Shown one piece after another: positions 9,009 to 18,631 of a DNA stretch of 64,000 bases. The DNA is taken from assembly GCA_030144965.1 (NCBI GenBank), contig JAMPUU010000012.1, forward strand, positions 310,001-374,000. Reading direction: 5' to 3'. The notes under the pieces are model-generated. The model saw only the letters and a list, made by a program, of their open reading frames with translations. It had not been told where the DNA came from and did no database searches. Both the position numbers and the translations under genes were made by a program. The DNA comes from Nitrospira sp. BO4 (GTDB taxonomy: Bacteria > Nitrospirota > Nitrospiria > Nitrospirales > Nitrospiraceae). Each line of letters starts with the position of its first letter. Within the stretch, counting starts at the first letter, position 1.

Positions 9009-9440
9009 TCACTGCCACCCTGTCACCTCATATCCTTTCTCTTGCAAACATCGGTTGACGAAATTCGTGTACGCCTGGTTGGGTTGCGAAGGACCGGCAG
9101 CGTGGAACAAACCGGTCAGAAGGCCCCAGACCGCTCCGCTCGCGGCCCCGATCATCGATCCTCGCCCTACTCCCCCGAAAATCGCTCCGCCCACTGCTCC
9201 GCTTGCGGCCCCGACTCCGGTTCCGACAGCCGTATTCGTCGCAACGCGCCCCCCTTTGCCTCCACTGCCCTCTTCCGCTCCGGCCGACTCTGCCAATTGC
9301 CGACAGGCTTCGATATCCCGCTCCGCAGCTTCCTTTCCAATTTTCTCCAGATGCGCGTTGGGATAGAGCACTGGGCGTGCGCTGGAACAAGCCGAGAGCA
9401 TCAATATGGCGATCGCAGCGCCTATTCGTAATCCGTTCAT
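9009..9440 (-). CDS. glycine-zipper lipoprotein (paralogue)
   Basis: About 143 residues from ATG 9440, which has an AAAGGAG site upstream. Lipoprotein signal AAIAILMLSACSSARP (lipobox LSAC), then a conserved EAAERDIEACRQLAE helix, a glycine-zipper segment (GVGAASGAVGGAIFGG), and the ending RCLQEKGYEVTGWQ shared with the protein at 8273-8713. The two genes are probably an old duplication. The start overlaps the stop of the DUF167 gene, so it is the last gene of the CbbQ, DUF167, lipoprotein run. Confidence 0.8.
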   Translation of the reverse strand: MNGLRIGAAIAILMLSACSSARPVLYPNAHLEKIGKEAAERDIEACRQLAESAGAEEGSGGKGGRVATNTAVGTGVGAASGAVGGAIFGGVGRGSMIGAASGAVWGLLTGLFHAAGPSQPNQAYTNFVNRCLQEKGYEVTGWQ

Positions 9441-9781
9441 ATCTGCTCCGCTCCTTTCCCACCCCGTGGCAGCAACCGAGCCAACAGCACCCGGGCCGGA
9501 ACCCCTTTCACGCACAGTCGTTTATGTCGAGACTGAGCTCCCGCATAAATGCGCACGTTCGCACGTGGGACCGCACAGCGATCGGCAATGAAACGGATCA
9601 GTTCCTCGTTGGCGGCGCCGTCAATTGGACGAGCGGCCAGACGGATCTTCACTGCATCGCCGTGAATGCCGACACATTCGGTACACGAAGTGCTGGGTTG
9701 GACATGCACGGTGAGGAGCGCGCCGCGCTCACTGTCCCGTACGATGACAGGAAGGGAATCCACAAGAATCGATGGATTCAA
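9437..9781 (-). CDS. DUF167 family protein
   Basis: 114 residues. The motif [22 protein letters not shown] and the ending ..[11 protein letters not shown] are diagnostic of the DUF167 (YggU) family, a small alpha/beta fold protein of unknown biochemical role often linked to cell-division or RNA-related genes. It starts at TTG 9781, overlapping the stop of the CbbQ-type ATPase gene (TTGA), and its own stop overlaps the next lipoprotein start. The three therefore form a coupled operon. Confidence 0.88.
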   Translation of the reverse strand: MNPSILVDSLPVIVRDSERGALLTVHVQPSTSCTECVGIHGDAVKIRLAARPIDGAANEELIRFIADRCAVPRANVRIYAGAQSRHKRLCVKGVPARVLLARLLPRGGKGAEQI

Positions 9782-10593
9782 AAGATCGCTTTGACAAATT
9801 CCAGTATGGTGCGTTGCATGTCCGCATCATCGGTAATCGGACGTGCAACGGCGACATCACAGGCCCGTTCCGGCGGCACGCCTTGCTTGATCAGTGTGCC
9901 GGCATAGATCAAGAGTCTGGTGCTGACTCCCTCCTCCAGCCCGTGATTTCTGAGGTTACGCACTTTTCTGCCGAGCTTGACGAGATTCCCGGCAATCACA
10001 GACTCCACACCCGCCTCACGCTGAACCACAATTGTTTCGATCTCAGGCGCGGGGTAGTCAAATTCAATCGCCAGAAATCGTTGTTTCGTGCTTTGTTTCA
10101 GATCTTTGAGGACACTTTGATACCCCGGGTTATAGGAGATCACCAACATGAAATCGTCGGCAGCTTCCAGGATTTGGCCTTTTTTCTCGAGCGGCAGCAC
10201 CCGCCGGTCATCGCTGAGCGGATGGATGATGACGGTAGTGTCCTTCCGGGCTTCCACCACCTCGTCAAGATAGACAATGGCCCCATGCTTCACGCCGATG
10301 GTCAGCGGCCCATCCATCCAGACCGTATCCTGTCCCTTGAGAAGATAGCGACCGACCAAGTCGGACGCAGTGAGATCCTCGTGACACGCGACGGTGATCA
10401 GCGGTCGGCCGAGCTTATAGGCCATGTATTGGACAAAGCGGGTTTTCCCGCAGCCGGTCGGTCCCTTGAGCATGACCGGTAGCTTTTTCTCGGCCGCAAT
10501 GGTGAACAGACCGACCTCTCCGCAGACTTCGGCATAAAACGGCTCCTGGGCGATGCGATAGTGTGCCACATCGATTTCGCGTATCTGTTGCAT
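9778..10593 (-). CDS. CbbQ/NirQ/NorQ-type MoxR AAA+ ATPase
   Basis: About 271 residues. Walker A is [12 protein letters not shown]; Walker B is [10 protein letters not shown]; a sensor-1-like [10 protein letters not shown] follows, and the C-terminal CbbQ extension is present ([11 protein letters not shown]). Members work with a von Willebrand factor A partner (CbbO, NorD) as activases for RuBisCO, nitric oxide reductase or other metalloenzymes. No vWA gene or target enzyme lies next to it; downstream are DUF167 and a lipoprotein. The ATG at 10593 or the GTG before it can be the start. Identity of the family is firm; the target is unknown. Confidence 0.9.
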   Translation of the reverse strand: MQQIREIDVAHYRIAQEPFYAEVCGEVGLFTIAAEKKLPVMLKGPTGCGKTRFVQYMAYKLGRPLITVACHEDLTASDLVGRYLLKGQDTVWMDGPLTIGVKHGAIVYLDEVVEARKDTTVIIHPLSDDRRVLPLEKKGQILEAADDFMLVISYNPGYQSVLKDLKQSTKQRFLAIEFDYPAPEIETIVVQREAGVESVIAGNLVKLGRKVRNLRNHGLEEGVSTRLLIYAGTLIKQGVPPERACDVAVARPITDDADMQRTILEFVKAIF

Positions 10594-10710
10594 CACCCCA
10601 TCATTCCTGGTCGTGACATGAATCTGTTCGGCTGACCACAGCAGGCTTCAAGTACCGCCACAATAGACGGAATAAACCGCGAAGATCAAGCGATGGGAGG
10701 GCCTGGCAAT

Positions 10711-13700
10711 CTAGGCAACCTTCTTCCCGTCGAGGACTTCACGAACTTTTTGCGTGAGGATATTCGGTGTGAATGGTTTCTGGAGAAACGCCGTATCTCG
10801 TTTCACTCCTCCTTGCGCGAACACCGGATGATCGGGATATCCAGACATATACAAAACTTTGATCTCCGGCCGTACAACCGTCAGCTTTTCCGCCACCTCA
10901 GGCCCGCTCATCTGCGGCATTGCAACGTCGGTCAGCAACAAATGAATCGGACCCATGTGCTTCGCGCCGGTCAGGAGCGCTTCGATGCCGTGACGCGCCA
11001 CCAAGACCTCATACCCGTTCAAGCGAAGTGCATCCTGTACAAGCCCACGAACCGACGGGTCGTCCTCGACTACGAGGATCGTTTCTCGTCCGATTGCCCG
11101 GCCTACGTTTCCGCTGCCTACCGGCACGGCCTGCACGGCCTCTTCGACTCTTGGGAAAAAGATCTTGCAGGTGGTTCCCAACCCCAGTTTGCTCTCAATC
11201 CCAATCGTTCCACCGCTTTGCTTCACGATACCGTACACGGTTGACAATCCGAGCCCCGTCCCCTTCCCCTTTTCTTTCGTGGTAAAGAAGGGTTCAAACA
11301 AATGCGATTGGGTTTCTTCACTCATACCCTGCCCCGTATCCCGAATCGCCAAGAGCACGTAGGAGCCTTGATCGAGCATCATCGTTTCGCGCCGAGGGCC
11401 TTTCCCGATCGTGACGTTCCGGGTCTCGATCGTCACCTTACCTCCCGTCGGCATGGCATCCCGAGCGTTGACGGCAAGATTCATGATCACCTGCTCGATC
11501 TGCCCCGGATCGGCCTTGATCGATCCCAATTTCGTTTGGAGGTCGGCGCACAGTTCAATGATGTCCTCACCCAACAATCGGCGGAGCATTCCGTCCATGT
11601 TCATGACAATCGCGTTCAGGTCCACGACCTTTGTGGTCACGAATTGCCGTCGGCTAAAGGCCAGCAGCTGGCTGGTGAGGCCGGCCGCCCGGTCAGCGGC
11701 TTTTTTCACCTCTTCCATTTCACGTCGCGAAGCATCGCCCTGCGCCAAGCGGCTGAGGATCAGCTCACTATATCCACGGATCACGGTCAGCAGATTGTTG
11801 AAGTCATGGGCCACGCCGCCGGCGAGCCGTCCCACCGCTTCCATCTTCTGCGCTTGGCGAAGTTGCGCCTCAGTCTGGCGCAACGCCTCTTCGGCTCTGG
11901 TGCGCTCCCCGAATTGCCCGATCTTGAGGGCAACATCGGCGATCATGCTCAGCAGCTCTCCATCCGGCTCGCGTATCTGATGGCTGAAGAACTCGATGAC
12001 GCCTTCGATTTCACCTCCGATACGAATCGGAAACCCAAAGGCTCCGTGAAGCCCCGTCTTGGCCGCCAGATCCGCTCGAACAAAGGTGGGATCGAGCGCT
12101 ACATCTCTGATCCATACCGGCCGTCCGCATTCCCAAATCCGACCCGGCAACCCTATCCCTGGTTTAAAGCTCTGACCCTGGTCCATGGCCACGAACTCAT
12201 CGGCAGAGATCGCCCCTGTTTGCCAATGATGGAGACACCGTAATGTCCCCGTGTGTTTGTCCACCCGCCAAAAGACACCCAAATCCCATTCAAGACTCTC
12301 TCCGACAGCTTCGATGATTCTTGGGACCGCTTCCTCCATTGTCACGGCCTCGGAGAGGACGCGCGTGACCGCATACTGCGAGGCGAGGCGACGTTCTGCC
12401 CAGCGGCGGTCCGTAATATCGCGGACGAAGGCGCTGAACATATACGTTTCGCCGATGCGCGCCGGCGAGACAGCGAGCTCGACCGGAAACTCGTGACCAT
12501 CTTTGTGCCGGGCAGCAATCTCAATCCGTCGATTCAGCACAGGACCGACCCCGGTCCTGAGATACTCCCGAATCCCTTGGGCATGGGCCTCTCGATCACG
12601 CTCAGGGATGATGGTTTCTGAAAGCAACTTCCCAAGCGCTTCATCGCGGGTCCACCCAAAGATAGCTGTGGCCTGGGCGTTCCACTCCGTCACGATCCCG
12701 GCAGCATCGATGGTGATCACTCCGTCGAGCGCCGTATCGACAATCGCTCGATTCCGTTCCTCACTTTGCCGCAACGCCGCTTCCGCGGCTCTCGCCCATG
12801 CACTTTCCTGTTGGGCTTGGCGATATTCTGCGCGCAATCGCGCCGTCGTCCACAGGAGGAACACGACCAAGGCCAACCAGACGATGATACCGACTGTCCC
12901 GACCTTCCACAGCACAGATCGGATCGGGAGGAGCACATCTTCGCGATCCATCCGCATCAACACCGTCCAGTTGAGACCGGGGAAATCCCTGAACCCCTTG
13001 GACGAGGCAAATCCAGTGACAGCCCGCACATGCCGCCGCAGGTGATCCTCTTCGAGAAATCCCGTCCGGCCGTCCCGGCTCACCACGGCGGAGGGCAGCC
13101 CCATCTCCCGCAGATTCACGTTGCCCTTGTATGCCAAGTCAGAATCCACGAAGGCGTCACCGTGCCGGGTGATCATCTGATATTCAACCGACCCCACAAA
13201 CCCTGCGCGGAGTTCCAGGGATCGGATAGTCCGGAGGGCGATCTCTTCGACCGTGGTCACCGCGATCCGGCTGATCACCACGCCCAAGAAGTTGCCTTCC
13301 GGGTCGAGCATCGGCGCGGTGAAGGCCACTGTTTCGATTCCATTGTCCGCCTGATGGCCCCCGACGTCGTCGGCCACAATTTTCCGATCCACCCGAGCCG
13401 ACTCAAACCATGCGTTCTTGCTGAAATCTTGCCCGACCAGTGAGCTTTCCGTCGAAGCCGTCATGATGCCTTGCCGGTTTGTCACCCCCAACCAGGCATA
13501 AACCGGTACGTAGCTCAATTTGATCGACTTGAGATAGTCGGTTAGGTAGGGCTGGTCGGCGATATGATTGGCCAGCGTCCGGGCTATCATCCGGGTATCG
13601 CCGTAGCGTTCATAAAGCAGCTGATCCAGCTTGTCCGACACACAGGCCGCCGCCAGCATCAGCTCTTCTCCGGAGGCGGCGACGAGGCGACGCTCGACGG

Positions 13701-13842
13701 CACCGAGGAGAATGATGCCGTTCCCCAGCGCGAACACGCTGATCCAGACGATCAGAAACGTGAGCCAGCTATACCGGTGGGGTGTGCCGTCCGCTTGTAC
13801 CTCCACTTGCACATCCGGTGGCGAAGCCTTCGGCAATGTCAT
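10711..13842 (-). CDS. hybrid sensor histidine kinase/response regulator
   Basis: About 1,043 residues. In order: a transmembrane helix near residues 25-45, an extracytoplasmic dCache-like sensor (with LTDYLKSIKLSYVPVYAWLG), a second transmembrane helix near 325-345, a PAS domain (about 370-480), a GAF domain (about 495-640), HisKA with VAHDFNNLLTVIRGYSELI (His about 679), HATPase with the GTGLGLSTVYGIVKQSGG box, and a C-terminal receiver with phosphoacceptor Asp in LLLTDVAMP (about 970). I start at ATG 13842 because it overlaps the stop of the upstream gene (ATGA). The autonomous receiver suggests output through phosphotransfer or diguanylate-type partners elsewhere. Confidence 0.93.
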   Translation of the reverse strand: MTLPKASPPDVQVEVQADGTPHRYSWLTFLIVWISVFALGNGIILLGAVERRLVAASGEELMLAAACVSDKLDQLLYERYGDTRMIARTLANHIADQPYLTDYLKSIKLSYVPVYAWLGVTNRQGIMTASTESSLVGQDFSKNAWFESARVDRKIVADDVGGHQADNGIETVAFTAPMLDPEGNFLGVVISRIAVTTVEEIALRTIRSLELRAGFVGSVEYQMITRHGDAFVDSDLAYKGNVNLREMGLPSAVVSRDGRTGFLEEDHLRRHVRAVTGFASSKGFRDFPGLNWTVLMRMDREDVLLPIRSVLWKVGTVGIIVWLALVVFLLWTTARLRAEYRQAQQESAWARAAEAALRQSEERNRAIVDTALDGVITIDAAGIVTEWNAQATAIFGWTRDEALGKLLSETIIPERDREAHAQGIREYLRTGVGPVLNRRIEIAARHKDGHEFPVELAVSPARIGETYMFSAFVRDITDRRWAERRLASQYAVTRVLSEAVTMEEAVPRIIEAVGESLEWDLGVFWRVDKHTGTLRCLHHWQTGAISADEFVAMDQGQSFKPGIGLPGRIWECGRPVWIRDVALDPTFVRADLAAKTGLHGAFGFPIRIGGEIEGVIEFFSHQIREPDGELLSMIADVALKIGQFGERTRAEEALRQTEAQLRQAQKMEAVGRLAGGVAHDFNNLLTVIRGYSELILSRLAQGDASRREMEEVKKAADRAAGLTSQLLAFSRRQFVTTKVVDLNAIVMNMDGMLRRLLGEDIIELCADLQTKLGSIKADPGQIEQVIMNLAVNARDAMPTGGKVTIETRNVTIGKGPRRETMMLDQGSYVLLAIRDTGQGMSEETQSHLFEPFFTTKEKGKGTGLGLSTVYGIVKQSGGTIGIESKLGLGTTCKIFFPRVEEAVQAVPVGSGNVGRAIGRETILVVEDDPSVRGLVQDALRLNGYEVLVARHGIEALLTGAKHMGPIHLLLTDVAMPQMSGPEVAEKLTVVRPEIKVLYMSGYPDHPVFAQGGVKRDTAFLQKPFTPNILTQKVREVLDGKKVA

Positions 13843-15329
13843 CGTAGAAAATCCGTCATGGTCCAATTTTCGATGACGGCCATGGGGCGATACCCCAGCT
13901 TAGCCCTGCGCAGCCCGGGAAGGCCTGCATCGTCCATGGCATTGATATAGACTGCCCCTTTGGCCATCGCAGTTCGACAGGTTTCGCGGAAAACCCACTG
14001 CGCCAGACCCGCGATCGAGCGATCTGCAACTTCCAACAAGATGGCCCAGGTGTGAGGAGTCAGCCAGTAACCGAAGGTATAGGCTGCAACGTCATTGTTG
14101 ATTTTGACCACTGTACCCGACAGTCCAATTTGCTCGTGTTCTCGAAAAACACGACTATGGGCGGCTTCGGCGTCCTCCAACAGCAGCTTCCCCATGCAAT
14201 CGAGATTCCCCTGACGCTTCTGGTCTGCCCACCGTCGGTGCAGGAGCGCGCAATCACCTCCATATTCAGCACGATACGGTTCGATCGCGATGGCGTAGTC
14301 TCGGCCGGCTCGATTGCAAAGCGCCCGTTGGGATTTATAGTGGTCTCCTGCCAATGCAGCAAGCGCAGCGGCGGAGTATAGATAATCCCCATCCTTTTTC
14401 CTGAACGAAACCCCGTCGCGTTCCAAGAAGCGCTTTTGTGACTCAGTCACGTTTTCGATTCGACTCACCGGCGATCGCCCATTCCACTGACGCATCAATG
14501 CAAAGGCTTGATCGACCGCCTGATCCAAAGGACCAGGCCCGAGCGGTGGCAGCAGCATGAACCACCCGTCTGGAGATTTCGCGAAGAGGAACAACGTATC
14601 ATTGGATTCCATCCACCATGAGGGGAGCAGCGACGTCCATATGTAATGGTACGGGAATGCGAAAGCGGCCGGCGTGTCATGGCGGAGCACCTGAGCTCGT
14701 TCGAGCGCCTCCGTGATATACGGCGCGTCCGAGGCCGTCAATGGGCGGAGCCGAGAATCAATTTGCCTTGGCGCGAGACGGGCGGTCAGGTGCGGAAGTG
14801 TTCGGAGAACGACCACATCGTCCTGAAAGGGGCCAATCAGACGAGGGTGAGCAACAATCCTCTCAACAATGGTGTCAGACTCCAAGAAACTTGCCATATG
14901 CTCGGCATAGACGCGAATCGCACTGGAAGACTCTTCGCGCATAAAGGGGCACTTGGTATCCCAGCCAAGAAGGATTTCCTGTCCCAATGCATCCCACATC
15001 AGTGCCAGCGGATAGAGTTGACAATCCAACGGGCGCACGTCGTAGATTCCACACCGGCCGGACTCTCCATCAAAAGCAGGACAGAGATATCCCTCGCCCG
15101 CTGAATTCTTGACGAGATCGACTTGCGTGCCGGACTTGTCGGGAAAGAACGAATCGGACACTCCATGCATCACGGCATCGGCGATTTCTTGGCGCGTAAA
15201 GTACGGGCGCAAAAAACTGTCCGCTTCCGGAAAACGGCAGCAGACATCACAGCGTAAACACGTTGAATCAGGCACCAACTGGGGCAGCGTCCTCATAAGA
15301 AGTTTGGAATCCAATGTAATGAGATTCAT
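13839..15329 (-). CDS. YkgJ cysteine-cluster plus DUF2156-like protein
   Basis: About 496 residues from ATG 15329. The N-terminal third has a CLRCDVCC cluster and further cysteines (CPAF, CGIYDVRPLDCQLYP), typical of YkgJ metal-binding proteins. The C-terminal part resembles the GNAT-related DUF2156 domain of phosphatidylglycerol lysyltransferases, with the signature GLPGLRRAKLGYRP. The combination suggests an acyl- or aminoacyl-transferase with a metal-cluster N-domain, by inference. Its stop overlaps the sensor kinase start, and it is divergent from the plus-strand gene at 15452, with about 120 nt between them for two promoters. The frame extends upstream to 15470 but would overlap that gene. 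Confidence 0.75.
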   Translation of the reverse strand: MNLITLDSKLLMRTLPQLVPDSTCLRCDVCCRFPEADSFLRPYFTRQEIADAVMHGVSDSFFPDKSGTQVDLVKNSAGEGYLCPAFDGESGRCGIYDVRPLDCQLYPLALMWDALGQEILLGWDTKCPFMREESSSAIRVYAEHMASFLESDTIVERIVAHPRLIGPFQDDVVVLRTLPHLTARLAPRQIDSRLRPLTASDAPYITEALERAQVLRHDTPAAFAFPYHYIWTSLLPSWWMESNDTLFLFAKSPDGWFMLLPPLGPGPLDQAVDQAFALMRQWNGRSPVSRIENVTESQKRFLERDGVSFRKKDGDYLYSAAALAALAGDHYKSQRALCNRAGRDYAIAIEPYRAEYGGDCALLHRRWADQKRQGNLDCMGKLLLEDAEAAHSRVFREHEQIGLSGTVVKINNDVAAYTFGYWLTPHTWAILLEVADRSIAGLAQWVFRETCRTAMAKGAVYINAMDDAGLPGLRRAKLGYRPMAVIENWTMTDFLR

Positions 15330-15451
15330 CGGCTTCCAATCATACGACGCAAGGCGAAAGGTAGCAAGGATGGTTCGTTTCCGATCAACGCCCTCCGTGT
15401 CCCCGCGCCTCACTTCTGCACCCGAGAAAGTTGCGGACCCCTTGTCCGCCC

Positions 15452-17008
15452 ATGAGCTACGTGCTAGCATTTAAATTTTTGAATCATCCGACGCCGCATT
15501 TCCGATTTGCCGGAATATCCAAGGATATTTTATTGGCACAGACTGAAGCCATCTGCCAGACGCTCTCCACCGAGGCTGCGCGCGATCGCTGTGCCGCCAT
15601 CCGCACGCAGCTGTCTCTTGCCAATCTGTTTGGAGCTTCATCCACCGCCCCTCCTAAAGAAACAGCCTCAGACGTATCGGTGGTCAATTCCTGGCGAATC
15701 AGCCCCTGCCCGTTTTTCCTGTCTTCTGATCAGCTACAGTTCTTCACACAATTGGGCCCGCAACTCCTGTCGTTCTATCGAGGACTGAATCGGCTTTACA
15801 ACGAGAGCGTCAAAGGAATTCAACCGGGCTGGGTCGCCGGCTACCTGGATCAGGGCAAGCCGGAAGCATTGGTCCAGTACAGCCGGATGAAACGATTTCG
15901 GGACGCATTGCCCGCCGTCATCCGGCCGGATATCATTCCGACCCAAGACGGCATGGTCATTACCGAGCTCGATTCAGTTCCAGGGGGTATCGGGCTCACC
16001 GCCTGTCTCTCCCGCATCTATCACGATCTTGACGGAGGTCGCTCCCAGATCATCGGCGGACGGGACGGCATGGTACGGGGCTTTGCCCGCATGCTGCGTT
16101 CCTACCGTGATCAGCGTGAGGGATGCGTTGCAATTCTCGTCTCTGAAGAATCCAAAGACTATCGGCCGGAAATGTCTTGGCTAGCCGCTCAACTCCGCGA
16201 AGACGGAATTTCCGCTTGGTGCGTCGAACCACGGGACATTCGATTTACGGAAGACGGGCTTCGGCTCCAGACTGACCGTAGCGAGCAACCCATCGGCGTG
16301 GTCTACCGCTTTTACGAATTGTTCGACCTGCTGAACATTCCCAAGGCCGAGCTCGTCCAATATGCCGCCAAGAAAGGGTTGGTCTCCATGACACCACCCT
16401 ACAAGCCGGCCCTGGAGGAAAAATCAGCCTTTGCGCTGCTCCACCATCCCATGCTTCGGCCTTTTTGGGAAAAGGAACTCGGAGCCGACGGCATGCTCCA
16501 TTTGAGTACGATCATGCCGAAGACCTGGGTGCTTGACCCAACCCCGCTTCCCGCCATCGCGACGATTCCCGACCTTCATGTGGGGAACCGTCCAGTGGCG
16601 AATTGGGCTGCTCTCGAGACGGCCACGCAGAAGGAACGGCATTTCGTCATCAAGCCTTCCGGATTTTCAGAACTGGCGTGGGGGAGTCGAGGCGTCTCGA
16701 TCGGGCACGACATGCCGCAGGCCGAATGGACGCAAGCACTTCGCGAGGCGCTTACATCATTTTCTAGGACACCCTATATTTTGCAAGAATTTCATAAGGG
16801 GCGATTGTTTGAGATGAGCTTTATGGACGAGGACCGAGGCACGATCGCACCTATGTCAGGCCGAGCGAGACTCTCTCCCTACTATTTTGTCTCAGAGGGG
16901 AGGACAGAACTAGCCGGTATTCTCGCGACGATCTGCCCTTCCGACAAAAAGATTCTTCATGGCATGAAGGACGCGATCATGGCTCCCTGCGCCCTTCTTC
17001 CCGACTGA
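15452..17008 (+). CDS. uncharacterised protein, ATP-grasp-like
   Basis: About 518 residues from ATG 15452; no clear ribosome site. I do not recognise a named family with certainty. The segment GMVITELDSVPGGIGLTA in the middle and HFVIKPSGFSELAWGSRGVS with YILQEFHKGRLFEMSF later resemble the nucleotide- and metal-binding segments of ATP-grasp ligases in circularly permuted or glutathionylspermidine-synthetase-like arrangement. There are no membrane segments or signal peptide. It is divergent from the YkgJ/DUF2156 gene and followed after 73 nt by a thiol-transfer domain and a KamA-type gene, so peptide or amino-acid modification is a reasonable guess. Confidence 0.6.
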   Translation: MSYVLAFKFLNHPTPHFRFAGISKDILLAQTEAICQTLSTEAARDRCAAIRTQLSLANLFGASSTAPPKETASDVSVVNSWRISPCPFFLSSDQLQFFTQLGPQLLSFYRGLNRLYNESVKGIQPGWVAGYLDQGKPEALVQYSRMKRFRDALPAVIRPDIIPTQDGMVITELDSVPGGIGLTACLSRIYHDLDGGRSQIIGGRDGMVRGFARMLRSYRDQREGCVAILVSEESKDYRPEMSWLAAQLREDGISAWCVEPRDIRFTEDGLRLQTDRSEQPIGVVYRFYELFDLLNIPKAELVQYAAKKGLVSMTPPYKPALEEKSAFALLHHPMLRPFWEKELGADGMLHLSTIMPKTWVLDPTPLPAIATIPDLHVGNRPVANWAALETATQKERHFVIKPSGFSELAWGSRGVSIGHDMPQAEWTQALREALTSFSRTPYILQEFHKGRLFEMSFMDEDRGTIAPMSGRARLSPYYFVSEGRTELAGILATICPSDKKILHGMKDAIMAPCALLPD

Positions 17009-17081
17009 TGCATTCCCCGACAATAAACCTCAAAAAATGGGCGTTTCACTTTCCGGCTTTTCCTGGTAGCCTTATACGATT

Positions 17082-17420
17082 GTGACACTAACGCTTTTCC
17101 ATGTTGATTGGTGTCCGGAGTGCGACGTCGTCCGCGAAAAGCTGGCCGAGTTGGGAGTGGCTTATGAAGCTGTCGTCGTGCCCGACATCAGACGAATGCG
17201 GACGCAAGTCTACGACGCGTCTGGTCAATATTATGTGCCGGTCATCAAGGACGGAGATCTCGTTCTGACGGAAACCGCCGACATTCTGGCCTATCTGGAT
17301 GAGCGATACGGAGCCCGCGCCGAAGGAGCCGCATCATCGACACAGTTTCAGTCGCAGGCTCGAACGACGCCCGACGCGTCGGGCCCAGAGGACGAATTCC
17401 CTTCTTGCAGGATCAACTGA
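17082..17420 (+). CDS. glutaredoxin / glutathione S-transferase N-terminal domain protein
   Basis: 112 residues starting at GTG 17082. FHVDWCPECDVVREKLAELG places a CPEC redox motif at residues about 10-13, and YVPVIKDGDLVLTETADILAYLDERYG contains the cis-proline and the acidic glutathione-binding position. Only the thioredoxin-like half of a GST is present; the C-terminal 35 residues are low complexity. It precedes the KamA-type gene by 17 nt and is probably in one transcript with it and the dCTP deaminase gene. Confidence 0.85.
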   Translation: MTLTLFHVDWCPECDVVREKLAELGVAYEAVVVPDIRRMRTQVYDASGQYYVPVIKDGDLVLTETADILAYLDERYGARAEGAASSTQFQSQARTTPDASGPEDEFPSCRIN

Positions 17421-17437
17421 TTACCAAAGGACGATTC

Positions 17438-18631
17438 ATGGAAGACTGGAGACAAGTCCTAGCGGAAAGTATCGTAAAGGCCAAAGATCTGGCGGATCGG
17501 TTCGGCCTCGACGAGAAGGAGGTGGAAGCGATCGTCGGTCCGTATCCTATGCGGATCACGCCAACCGTACTCGAGACGATCAAATCACCGGGGGATGCCA
17601 TCTGGAAGCAGGTGATCCCAGACGCGGCGGAGTTGGACGACCTTGAAGCCGACGATGACCCACTCGAAGAAGATCTCATGAGCCCGGTACCCCATCTCGT
17701 GCACCGCTATCCGGACCGGGTCCTACTGATGGTCACCAACCAATGTCCGATCTACTGCCGGTTCTGCACCAGGAAACGGTTGGTCGGCAAACCTGGCTTC
17801 CTCAAGAAAGGCGAATTGGACCGCGCCATCCAGTATCTTCGCGAACACACGGAGGTGCGCGACGTCATTCTCTCGGGCGGTGACCCGCTCTTGCTCCCTG
17901 ACCATCTTCTTGAACGTGTGCTGAAAGCGCTTCGGACAATTCCGCACCTGGAGCTCATACGGATTGGGTCACGAGTCCCCGGAACGTTGCCACAACGGAT
18001 CACGCCGAAGCTCTGTGAGTTGGTAAAACAGTACCATCCGATCTATATGAACCTACACTTCAACCATCCCGACGAACTCACCCCTGAAGTCAAAGCGGCC
18101 TGTGGCAGGCTCGCTGATGCCGGCGTCCCGTTGGGTGCCCAAACGGTTCTCCTCAAAGGGGTGAACGACGATCCGGAAATCATGAAACGCCTCGTCCATC
18201 AGCTGCTCCTCGCACGGGTGAAGCCCTATTACCTGTATCAAGCGGACCTGACGAAGGGCACCAATCATTTCCGGACCACGGTCGAAACCGGGCTGAATAT
18301 CATTAAAGCCCTGCAAGGCCACACGAGTGGAATGGCCGTGCCTCATTTTGTGATCGATGCACCCGGCGGCGGAGGGAAGATCCCCTTATTACCGAACAAT
18401 TACTTGGTACATCTTGATAAAGATGGCGCGCTTCTCCGTAATTACGAGAACAAATCGTTCCACTATCCGCAGCCCAAGACTGAGCACGGGCGTGAACTTC
18501 CGATGCTTGGTGCACGATCATCGCGTGATGATTCAGAAGAGGCCTATGTGGCCTGCGGTGATAGTTACCCTGATCGCGATGGCTATGCCGCCTGGGGCAA
18601 CAGCTGCGGCGGAGATTCGGACGACCTGTGA
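17438..18631 (+). CDS. KamA family radical SAM protein (lysine 2,3-aminomutase-like)
   Basis: About 397 residues from ATG 17438, preceded by AAAGGA. The radical-SAM cluster motif CPIYCRFC lies near residues 103-110, followed by ILSGGDPLLLPDHLL and the PLP-type region ending VIDAPGGGGKIPLLPNNY. This fits the lysine 2,3-aminomutase/EF-P beta-lysylation (EpmB-like) family; which of the two is unclear since no EpmA or EF-P gene is here. After YPQPKTEHGRELPMLG the last 40 or so residues are acidic, Gly/Ser/Asp-rich and unlike the family, and another frame of the same bases reads as a signal peptide. The stop overlaps the dCTP deaminase start (GTGA). Confidence 0.9.
   Translation: MEDWRQVLAESIVKAKDLADRFGLDEKEVEAIVGPYPMRITPTVLETIKSPGDAIWKQVIPDAAELDDLEADDDPLEEDLMSPVPHLVHRYPDRVLLMVTNQCPIYCRFCTRKRLVGKPGFLKKGELDRAIQYLREHTEVRDVILSGGDPLLLPDHLLERVLKALRTIPHLELIRIGSRVPGTLPQRITPKLCELVKQYHPIYMNLHFNHPDELTPEVKAACGRLADAGVPLGAQTVLLKGVNDDPEIMKRLVHQLLLARVKPYYLYQADLTKGTNHFRTTVETGLNIIKALQGHTSGMAVPHFVIDAPGGGGKIPLLPNNYLVHLDKDGALLRNYENKSFHYPQPKTEHGRELPMLGARSSRDDSEEAYVACGDSYPDRDGYAAWGNSCGGDSDDL

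Noticed and set aside
8319-9431. 370-codon plus-strand frame across the glycine-zipper genes
   Set aside because: Antisense to two clear lipoprotein genes; translation is Pro/Ser/Arg-rich with no domain.
11302-12243. 313-codon plus-strand frame
   Set aside because: Complement of the sensor kinase GAF/HisKA region; His/Arg-rich translation is typical of a shadow.
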